In this document: positions 6,740-11,364 of the stretch, one piece after another
How positions within the stretch are numbered: the stretch's first letter is position 1
How the letters are laid out: the number at the start of each line of letters is the position of its first letter
NCBI GenBank assembly: GCA_038256935.1
Contig: JBBSJV010000048.1
Span: 1 to 11,364, forward strand
Length of the DNA: 11,364 bases
Direction: 5' to 3'
Origin: JBBSJV01 sp038256935
GTDB lineage: Bacteria; Patescibacteriota; JACMRA01
Notes under the pieces: model-generated
The model's database searches: none
The model's input: the letters and a program-made list of their open reading frames with translations, nothing else
Told to the model about the DNA's origin: nothing
Program-made: the position numbers and the translations under genes

Positions 6740-6849
6740 CATTCTATAAGCTTAAACGCTTGTCTACAAAACTCGCTTTTAATCTAAAACTATTTCCCTA
6801 GTTTTTCGCTCAGACAGTTGTAGCCTACGCTTTTCAAACTTATAGAATG
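6740..6849. repeat. Long imperfect inverted repeat between rnpB and the heme-domain gene
   Basis: CATTCTATAAG (6740-6750) is repeated perfectly inverted as CTTATAGAATG (6839-6849). Inside, the arms continue to resemble each other with gaps: CGCTTG.TCTACAA on the left against GCGTAGGCTACAA in the reverse complement of the right arm. The unit is about 110 bp and unrelated in sequence to the CCCTGAA-type element. Its right edge abuts the -10 box of the next gene. It could be an RNA hairpin ending the rnpB transcript or a small palindromic mobile element. Confidence 0.6.
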
Positions 6850-6852
6850 CAT

Positions 6853-6858
6853 TATAAT
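6853..6858 (+). promoter_or_regulatory. -10 box of the heme-domain gene
   Basis: A perfect TATAAT lies 19 bases before the ATG at 6878 and predicts a leader of about 13 bases. No convincing -35 box is seen at 16-18 bases upstream, where the right arm of the inverted repeat lies. Confidence 0.45.
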
Positions 6859-6877
6859 TACTACAAAATATTATCCT

Positions 6878-7339
6878 ATGTCAAAAAATACAATATATTC
6901 AATTTTAGCCTTAGTTTTAGTAATTGGGATAGGTCTAGGAGTTTTTGCTTTTGTGCAAAATAGCGAATCAGAAGTAGAAACTGAATCAATACAAAATACT
7001 TCCCAATCAAGTAGTTCGCTTGAATCTCAAAACCCAAATACAGTCACAAGCCCCGAGCAAGATGCTGGTGTTTCTGGTTCCATTGACTCAAATGGTCTAG
7101 TCGAGGTTTTTACAGAAGCCTCTCTTAGAGAATTTGATGGAAGGGGTGAAAATCAATGCTACATGGCAGTTGATGGTACAGTTTATGATGTATCAAATGT
7201 ACCAGAATTTAGAAATGGTAGTCACACACCAAGTGGAGGGCAAGTAATGTGTGGAACAGATGGTTCAACCTTGATCAACTCGTCGCCACATGGAAAGAGG
7301 GTGTTATCGAACTTACCAGTAGTTGGTAGTCTTAATTAA
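6878..7339 (+). CDS. Membrane-anchored cytochrome b5-like heme-binding domain protein
   Basis: This 153-residue protein has an N-terminal signal anchor (residues 5-26), a Ser/Glu/Gln-rich low-complexity linker (28-72) and a C-terminal cytochrome b5-like heme/steroid-binding domain (PF00173-type, about 76-153). The domain follows the short bacterial variant: FTEASLREFDG.GE..CYMAVDGTVYDVSNVPEFRNGSH, then GTDGS.L...SPHGKRVLSNLPVVGSL. Candidate heme ligands are H116 (NGSH) and H138 (SPHG). C94 and C125 flank the ligand region and could form a disulfide, consistent with an extracytoplasmic domain tethered by the N-terminal helix. Redox partner and substrate are unknown. A perfect TATAAT lies upstream, there is no Shine-Dalgarno, and a hairpin follows 24 bases after the stop. 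It appears to be a single-gene unit. Confidence 0.88.
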   Translation: MSKNTIYSILALVLVIGIGLGVFAFVQNSESEVETESIQNTSQSSSSLESQNPNTVTSPEQDAGVSGSIDSNGLVEVFTEASLREFDGRGENQCYMAVDGTVYDVSNVPEFRNGSHTPSGGQVMCGTDGSTLINSSPHGKRVLSNLPVVGSLN

Positions 7340-7362
7340 CCAAGTAAATTGTTTATAACTTG

Positions 7363-7387
7363 TAGGGGTAAGCTTTTAGCTTCCCTA
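7363..7387 (+). terminator. Hairpin after the heme-domain gene, weak terminator
   Basis: TAGGG (7363-7367) pairs with CCCTA (7383-7387), and AAGCT (7370-7374) with AGCTT (7378-7382), leaving a 2-base bulge and a TTT loop. Only TTT follows, so termination would be weak. The position is right for the 3' end of the upstream gene. Confidence 0.5.
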
Positions 7388-7415
7388 TTTAAAGTTAACC
7401 GTACATGACCAAGGC

Positions 7416-7514
7416 ATGGCAGGCCATAAAGCAAGTAGCAACATTATCGATAAATTAAGTATTAGAAGGCTTGCGAGTAATGTGGGCAAGTGTAAAAAGT
7501 TAGATGGGGATTAG
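7416..7514 (+). CDS. Doubtful 32-codon open frame in the gap
   Basis: An ATG at 7416 opens 32 codons ending in TAG (7512-7514). The product would be basic (starts MAGHKASSNIID, contains IRRLASNVGKCKK). The stretch is visibly richer in G+C than the flanks and reads like protein sequence. There is no ribosome binding site and I recognise no family. It could be a decayed gene end or chance. Overlapping it is a possible RNA pseudoknot (7431-7483). The rest of the 249-base gap shows nothing else I can support. Confidence 0.2.
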   Translation: MAGHKASSNIIDKLSIRRLASNVGKCKKLDGD

Positions 7515-7588
7515 CTATATAATTAGTAAAGCAAACAAATAGTTTAATTTTAGGATAATATTGCAATCTTCCTGCAGGGACTGTATTT

Positions 7589-8254
7589 TTATTCTTTTTC
7601 AGTAAATACTACAAGTCGCTTGGAAAAAGTGTTCTCAGCATTATTCCAAACTCCATTGCATGTAATAAGATTAAGATGTGCTTTTTTGTCATTGGAACTA
7701 AATATGGCAGAAGAATCCCCATCCTTGTCGTATATCTCAATTTTGCGCACAACAAAAATAATATTTCGCCCTTTTTCATCTTCAATATATATTTTATCGT
7801 CTGTTTTTAATTTGTGTAAATTATCAAACACAGCTGGTTTATTATCAATCAAACTATAGTGTCCGGCGATAACTGCACTACCATTTTCCCCTGGTTTTGG
7901 TCCAAGATTAAACCACCCTACATTAGCATAGCTTTTTGGTATATCCATTGCTCCTTCTGGTGTAAGACCTACATACTCAAATGGAGCATCAATATCTATG
8001 CTTGGAATCTTGATGTGAGTCGGTAGGTCAACCTGATCAGTATCTAGGTCATCGCTATCCAGCTCGGTATTTATTTTTTGTTGAGAAGAGTTGCTAGTTT
8101 CAGCAACCGGAACTAAAGGTGGCGAATAACTTTGACTTGGTGGGGTATAAGTAAAAAGAAAAGTGGTAAAAAGAGCTAACGCTGACAGAATAACTAATGT
8201 TAGAATTATCTTTAAAGAGATTTTCATTACATATTTTTTTTTCATAAAGTACAT
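7589..8254 (-). CDS. Class F-like sortase
   Basis: Sortases are membrane cysteine transpeptidases that cut a C-terminal sorting motif and attach surface proteins to a nucleophile. This 221-residue protein has an N-terminal membrane segment (about 13-36), a Pro/Ser/Asp-rich stalk (37-76) and the sortase beta-barrel (80-219). Catalytic residues are clear: H132 in AGHYS, C199 in LITCNG and R213 in SKRLVVF. The pattern IKIPSIDIDAPFEYVGLTPEGAMDIP ... VGWFNLGPKPGENGSAVIAGH ... AVFDNLHKLKTDDKI is typical of class F/E-like enzymes. Start candidates are M1, M4 (8243-8245) and M10 (8225-8227); none has a Shine-Dalgarno and M4 or M10 would give a more usual signal anchor. It lies 36 bases downstream of the ice-binding-like gene on the same strand, with no terminator between, so it is probably co-transcribed and dedicated to that protein. 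Confidence 0.93.
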   Translation of the reverse strand: MYFMKKKYVMKISLKIILTLVILSALALFTTFLFTYTPPSQSYSPPLVPVAETSNSSQQKINTELDSDDLDTDQVDLPTHIKIPSIDIDAPFEYVGLTPEGAMDIPKSYANVGWFNLGPKPGENGSAVIAGHYSLIDNKPAVFDNLHKLKTDDKIYIEDEKGRNIIFVVRKIEIYDKDGDSSAIFSSNDKKAHLNLITCNGVWNNAENTFSKRLVVFTEKE

Positions 8255-8290
8255 GTCACTAAGACAAGGTAGATACAGTTGGTCTAGATT

Positions 8291-9199
8291 TTATTTTGGT
8301 TGTCTTGTTTGAACCAGGTATAATGAGGATAAAACAGTAACAATTCCAGCAAGAATAATGACACTCAAAGTTGAAGTGTTGCTGCTGTTCTCAGGATCAA
8401 TCCCGGCATTTGGAAATCTTGGAGAAGTTGTTAAAGTAGGATCGGGAGTAGGGGAAGGTGTCGGGGTGGGTGTGGCACATGTGGCCCTGGTAATAGTGTT
8501 TGTATCTAAAGTAACAGCACCATTGCGAGCCAATACCCGACCTTCAACATTTGCTCCAGTGGTAAGAGTTGCGGATGTCAAAGCCAAGATATTTCCTCTA
8601 AAAGTAGAGTCTGTTCCAAGGGTTGCAGAACTGCCAACTTGCCAAAAGACATTACAGGCTTGAGCACCATTTAAAAGAACTACATTGCTAGCCCCTGCTG
8701 TAGTAAGTGTGGAGGCGGTCTTAAAAATAAAGACACTATTTGGATCTCCTGCTGCATCAAGAGTCAGAGTTCCTGTTATCTCAAATGTACCGGCGGTTGA
8801 ATCGTACGCACCTTTGGTTAGGGTTGTACCACCTAGCTCTGTGGGTATTGTAGAAACCGGAGTTTGCCCTGCAGCATTATTATAGGCGGCGGTTAAATCT
8901 GCTTGGGCCTGGACTGCTACAGCGTTTGCTACTTCTTGTGTCCCGTTGATCGTACCTGGTGGAAAACCCGTAACTGCAGTACCTGGACTTATTCCAAGAT
9001 CTCCATTAATCACACTGGGACCAGTATTAGTTATAGTAGAGCCAGCAAGAACCGCGAAACTATCAGCTGAACCAAGATTTACTGAGGTTGCAGCTAGTAC
9101 TACAAGATTTGATGTTGTCATGGCTATTAGTAGACTAGCTAAACCAAGAGTAAATGAAACAGCCAGTACAGCTTTTGAATTTTTAATAATGTTTTTCAT
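8291..9199 (-). CDS. Ice-binding-like (DUF3494) surface protein with sorting-type tail
   Basis: This 302-residue protein has, in order, a signal peptide (1-37, likely cut after VVLAA), a DUF3494 / ice-binding-like beta-solenoid (about 40-237), a Thr/Pro linker (241-258, CATPTPTPSPTPDPT), the motif FPNAG (262-266), a membrane segment (about 277-296) and a short tail QTRQPK. Diagnostic domain stretches are LGSADSFAVLAGSTITNTG, INGDLGISPGTAVTGFPPG, VFIFKTASTL, NVFWQVGSSATLGT and GRVLARNGAVTLDTNTI. Family members include antifreeze proteins, but most are untested and some act as adhesins. The C-terminal layout is that of a sortase substrate, with FPNAG in place of LPXTG, and the sortase gene is next in the operon. 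The gene looks richer in G+C than its neighbours, which may reflect its Ala/Thr/Gly composition or transfer. Cell-surface attachment is the likely result; ice binding itself is not shown. Confidence 0.93.
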   Translation of the reverse strand: MKNIIKNSKAVLAVSFTLGLASLLIAMTTSNLVVLAATSVNLGSADSFAVLAGSTITNTGPSVINGDLGISPGTAVTGFPPGTINGTQEVANAVAVQAQADLTAAYNNAAGQTPVSTIPTELGGTTLTKGAYDSTAGTFEITGTLTLDAAGDPNSVFIFKTASTLTTAGASNVVLLNGAQACNVFWQVGSSATLGTDSTFRGNILALTSATLTTGANVEGRVLARNGAVTLDTNTITRATCATPTPTPSPTPDPTLTTSPRFPNAGIDPENSSNTSTLSVIILAGIVTVLSSLYLVQTRQPK

Positions 9200-9232
9200 A
9201 CGATATTGGGTTTAGGTTCGAGAGTTAATATT

Positions 9233-9248
9233 AATATGATATCATATT
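9233..9248. promoter_or_regulatory. Perfect 16-bp palindrome over the -10 box: candidate operator
   Basis: AATATGATATCATATT is a perfect palindrome covering roughly -15 to +2 of the predicted ice-binding operon promoter. A second perfect palindrome TTAATATTAA (9225-9234) adjoins it. A symmetrical site at this position is where a dimeric repressor would block polymerase. No obvious cognate regulator gene is adjacent. Confidence 0.5.
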
Positions 9249-9269
9249 CCATTTATCTTAACTGGTCAA
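9241..9269 (-). promoter_or_regulatory. Promoter of the ice-binding/sortase operon
   Basis: On the minus strand TTGACC (9264-9269) is followed after exactly 17 bases by TATGAT (9241-9246), 5/6 in each box. The expected +1 is at 9234, giving a leader of about 35 bases with no Shine-Dalgarno. The -35 box is one arm of an inverted repeat GGTCAAA (9264-9270) / TTTGACC (9279-9285). Confidence 0.7.
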
Positions 9270-9383
9270 ACAATTTTTTTTGACCCTTTTACAAATCCAT
9301 AATCTAACCTTCTAAATTTTATCTTTAAAACAGTTTTGATCTATTTTATAGGTAAAAGTGTGTGAAAAAGTCATGCTTGAATA

Positions 9384-9437
9384 TGTCAATAATTTCAATG
9401 ACAAAATTCCCACGCCACCCTGTATTTATTTCAGAAT
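9384..9437. repeat. Half copy of the palindromic intergenic element
   Basis: Starting TGTCAATAATTT, identical to 1331-1342, this stretch follows the left arm of copy 1 through TGACAAAA, GCCACCCTG.ATTTATTTCAG with scattered changes. It stops where the complete copy 2 begins. No right half is present, so it is a diverged fragment. The rest of the 9200-9630 gap outside the promoter and repeats (9286-9372 and 9586-9630) shows nothing I can name. Confidence 0.65.
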
Positions 9438-9585
9438 TGTAAATGTTAATCATTTCGCTGACAAAATCCGCGTGTCACCCTGAATTTATTTCAGGGTCTA
9501 ATGGTATTTAGAATAAGGAAAAGATTCTGAAACGAGTTCAGAATGACAAACAAGAAATTCGTCATCGAATAATATAACATTTACA
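9438..9585. repeat. Palindromic intergenic element, copy 2 (~148 bp)
   Basis: It is bounded by a perfect 11-bp terminal inverted repeat, TGTAAATGTTA (9438-9448) and TAACATTTACA (9575-9585). The core arms are 9473-9499, identical over 27 bases to the left arm of copy 1, and 9522-9548, whose reverse complement reads TGTCATTCTGAA...TTTCAGAATCT. Outside the core the two halves keep resembling each other (CG.TGAC.AA.T), so the whole element is one long imperfect inverted repeat. It carries no open frame. Confidence 0.85.
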
Positions 9586-9630
9586 GGGGTGATAACAAGA
9601 TTATACTGGTTAAAATAAAACAATATATTA

Positions 9631-10023
9631 CTACTCTGTAGTAACTCCGTCAAACTCTTCATCGCTACTATCTCCTATTTCTTTGGTTTCATGAACTGTT
9701 CCGTCAATGTGTTCTGGTGGCGAATAAAGGGTGTAGATTTTTAGAGCTTTATCACCTGTGTTAATCACATTATGTTTACTACCAGCTGGGATAACAATTC
9801 CAGAGCCCTCACTGATTTGGTGCAAATGTTCATCAATTTTTACTTCACCAGCTCCTGATATGACATAGATAAATTGGTCTAGATCATGAGTTTCAGCCCC
9901 GATTTCTTCGCCAACCTCGATTGACATTAGTACTAATTGGCAGTTTTTAGCGGTGTATAAAACTCTTCTAAAATCAGTGTTTAGATTAGTTTCTTGTTGT
10001 AAGTTAATTGTATATCCTTTCAT
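9631..10023 (-). CDS. Small cupin-domain protein
   Basis: This 130-residue single-domain cupin (RmlC-like jelly roll, Cupin_2 type) has motif 1 at about 38-58 (GEEIGAETHDLDQFIYVISGAGE) and motif 2 at about 73-90 (GSGIVIPAGSKHNVINTGD). Likely metal ligands are H46, Q50 or E60, and H84. A conserved-looking tail follows (LKIYTLYSPPEHIDGTVHETK), then an acidic end. Stand-alone cupins of this layout are widespread, and their substrates are mostly unknown. It has no signal peptide or membrane segment, so it is cytosolic. A putative promoter lies upstream and the gene is divergent from the glycosidase-like gene, so a sugar-related role is possible but unproven. The start at 10023 begins the typical MKGY opening; there is no ribosome binding site. 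Confidence 0.9.
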   Translation of the reverse strand: MKGYTINLQQETNLNTDFRRVLYTAKNCQLVLMSIEVGEEIGAETHDLDQFIYVISGAGEVKIDEHLHQISEGSGIVIPAGSKHNVINTGDKALKIYTLYSPPEHIDGTVHETKEIGDSSDEEFDGVTTE

Positions 10024-10051
10024 AGTATTTATTTAATTTTTATCTGAACTA

Positions 10052-10080
10052 AAATTAGACTAGCTTTTGGATAGTGTCAA
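10052..10080 (-). promoter_or_regulatory. Putative promoter of the cupin gene
   Basis: On the minus strand a perfect TTGACA (10075-10080) is followed after 17 bases by a weak TAATTT (10052-10057). The expected +1 is near 10045, leaving a leader of about 22 bases. Confidence 0.45.
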
Positions 10081-10120
10081 ATTATTTGCCCTTAAAAAAT
10101 TTGTGAGATTAGCTTAATTT

Positions 10121-11233
10121 ATGTTTGATCTAAAAGAATACAACAAAAACAAAGAAACCAAAAAACAAATAAAAAACCTAGGAAAAGACTGGCAAAATTG
10201 GTATACAAAAAACCACTCTAATGTAGAAATTGGGTGCACGTTTACGCCAGAAAAATGCCCAGATCAAAACCTTTCTTTAGAATCATTTGAATATTGTCTT
10301 AGAGTTTTAAATATCAAACAGTTACGATTTCCACTTCGCTGGAATAGTATCCAAAAAGATGATGGGAGCTTGGATTTATCTGCATATTTACCATATTTTG
10401 AAGTGATGGAAAAATTTGATGACTTGCAGATTTGTCTTAACCTTGGTCCTATAAAAACTACTGATTGGCCTGAGATTCATATTCCTCAGTTTGTTTTAAA
10501 GGATCTTCCAAAAGTTCCAACTTGGCCGTTTGAATTGCCCTTAGATCATAAGCTAGTTGATACTTCATCGCAGTATCTAGATAATTTGTGTGCATTACTA
10601 ACTCAAAAATTGTCAGCTAAAGTTATAGATTCAATTACTATTATCCAGCTTAATAATGAAGCCTTTAACCCTTTTGGAGAACCAAGGATAGTTCTTAGCC
10701 CTATGAGCGAGCTGCATTTTGCTAAAATTTGTAGTAAATACTTTAAAAACAAGCAATATTTGTTTAATTCAGCAGGAAGATTGCAAGTTAATAAAATACT
10801 TAAGACTTTAAACCTGTTTGAAAGAAATGGCTTTGGCAAAAACATATTAGGAATTGATTACTATTATCATACTCCAACTAATCTCAGATTTCCAAACCTC
10901 GATCCGCTCAGTGTCTCCATGGCTCATAATTTTGGGATGCAAAAGTTGGTTAATAAATTAAGTAAACAAAACTTTGATTTAGAGTTTAGTGAGTTGCAAA
11001 TGGAAAAATGGGGTGAGATAACCCACCCTGCAGATAGTTTAGAAAGCCTTAAATACGCACTAACAAGATCAACACAGTATCTGCCAACTCATCAAAAAAA
11101 ACTCACTGTCAGGCTGTGGGGTGTAGAGATTTTGGCTTGTAAAATATTATCAAATCAGCTTGAAGGGGAAGAGGTGGAAATGGTAAAGGTGATTTCTGAA
11201 GTAAATAAAAAAAGTGAGACTAATATCATGTAG
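10121..11233 (+). CDS. Glycoside hydrolase-like TIM-barrel protein, clan GH-A type
   Basis: This 370-residue protein has no signal peptide. The start of the barrel (IGCTFTPEKCPDQ, 37-48), the strand-2/3 region (LRFPLRWNSIQKDDGSLDLS, 68-87) and CLNLGPIKTTDWPEIHIPQFVL (105-126) follow the pattern of retaining clan GH-A glycosidases. The catalytic acid/base would be E180 in QLNNEAFNPFG (the Asn-Glu pair at strand 4), and the nucleophile E291 in EFSELQMEKWGE at strand 7. IDYYYHTP (245-252) fits strand 6. I cannot assign a numbered GH family or substrate. Being cytosolic, it would act on imported or internal glycosides rather than on polymers outside. No Shine-Dalgarno is seen. A weak TTGCCC-17-TTAGCT (10086-10114) with the same six-base distance to the ATG exists. 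It is divergent from the cupin gene. Confidence 0.75.
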   Translation: MFDLKEYNKNKETKKQIKNLGKDWQNWYTKNHSNVEIGCTFTPEKCPDQNLSLESFEYCLRVLNIKQLRFPLRWNSIQKDDGSLDLSAYLPYFEVMEKFDDLQICLNLGPIKTTDWPEIHIPQFVLKDLPKVPTWPFELPLDHKLVDTSSQYLDNLCALLTQKLSAKVIDSITIIQLNNEAFNPFGEPRIVLSPMSELHFAKICSKYFKNKQYLFNSAGRLQVNKILKTLNLFERNGFGKNILGIDYYYHTPTNLRFPNLDPLSVSMAHNFGMQKLVNKLSKQNFDLEFSELQMEKWGEITHPADSLESLKYALTRSTQYLPTHQKKLTVRLWGVEILACKILSNQLEGEEVEMVKVISEVNKKSETNIM

Positions 11234-11273
11234 TATTATTGACTACTTAGTATTAATATAAAAATAGCAGTAT

Positions 11274-11364
11274 ATGAAATATCTAGTGTTGTCTTTATTA
11301 CTAGTTGTTATAGTTACTCTAATACCAGGAGCAATTACTGTTAGTGCCTCAACTAATAAAGGGA
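11274..11364 (+). CDS. Secreted or lipid-bilayer-anchored protein, N-terminal fragment
   Basis: An ATG at 11274 opens a frame that runs off the window after 30 codons. It begins MKYLVLSLLLVVIVTLIPGA and continues with ITVSASTNKG, a typical signal peptide with a likely cleavage site after VSA. The product is exported, and nothing can be said of its function from this piece. No Shine-Dalgarno precedes it. TTGACT at 11239-11244 is not well spaced to any -10 box. Confidence 0.65.
   Translation, partial: MKYLVLSLLLVVIVTLIPGAITVSASTNKG

Noticed and set aside
7571..7578. CCTGCAGG palindrome as terminator of the sortase operon
   Set aside because: It is only 8 bp with no loop and no U-tract on the minus strand.
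8358..9215. Three plus-strand frames antisense to the ice-binding-like gene
   Set aside because: Their valine/alanine-rich products come from the repetitive codons of the DUF3494 gene on the other strand.
1..11364. CRISPR array, tRNA genes, transposase or integrase genes
   Set aside because: No regularly spaced direct repeats, cloverleaf sequences or recombinase motifs were seen.

Overview
The window looks like part of a chromosome of an AT-rich bacterium with a small genome. Candidate Phyla Radiation / Patescibacteria (possibly Microgenomates) is my best guess. The reasons are small, sparsely organised genes, a shortened replicative polymerase, no Shine-Dalgarno sequences, several single-anchor surface proteins and a sortase. 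This is inference from gene content and style; no 16S rRNA or other decisive marker lies in the window. The standard code fits: no reading frame needs TGA as a sense codon, and all eleven visible stop codons are TAA or TAG.

Left part (1-1565): a small minus-strand protein of unknown function comes first. It is followed by two plus-strand stress-type genes: a GlsB/YeaQ-family membrane protein and a 65-residue protein made of two KGG (YciG/GsiB-type) repeats. The KGG gene is followed by a long RNA hairpin and an intrinsic terminator. Next is a roughly 150-bp palindromic intergenic element that has a second copy at 9438-9585.

Centre (1566-7588): dnaE (DNA polymerase III alpha, 943 aa, lacking the usual C-terminal modules) is read on the minus strand. 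It is divergent from a YtxH-like membrane-anchored, lysine-rich protein driven by a perfect TTGACA-17-TATAAT promoter. A TrmA/RlmD-family RNA m5U methyltransferase follows. Directly after it lies a clear class A RNase P RNA gene (rnpB, 6380-6721), then a roughly 110-bp imperfect inverted repeat, then a membrane-anchored cytochrome-b5-like heme-binding domain protein. The 249-base gap after that holds a hairpin and one doubtful 32-codon frame.

Right part (7589-11364): a minus-strand two-gene operon encodes an ice-binding-like (DUF3494) surface protein with a sortase-type C-terminal tail, and a class F-like sortase. Its promoter (TTGACC-17-TATGAT) has the -10 box inside a perfect 16-bp palindrome, a likely operator. 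Beyond the second palindromic element come a small cupin protein (minus), a cytoplasmic clan GH-A glycoside-hydrolase-like protein (plus), and the first 30 codons of a secreted protein cut by the window end.

How it fits together: housekeeping functions (replication, rRNA/tRNA modification, RNase P) are mixed with cell-surface and stress functions. The most interesting points are the sortase and ice-binding-like pair with its non-canonical FPNAG sorting motif, the palindromic operator, three promoters placed so that transcription would start on the A of the ATG (leaderless mRNAs), the shortened DnaE with a degraded PHP site, and three kinds of intergenic inverted-repeat structure.
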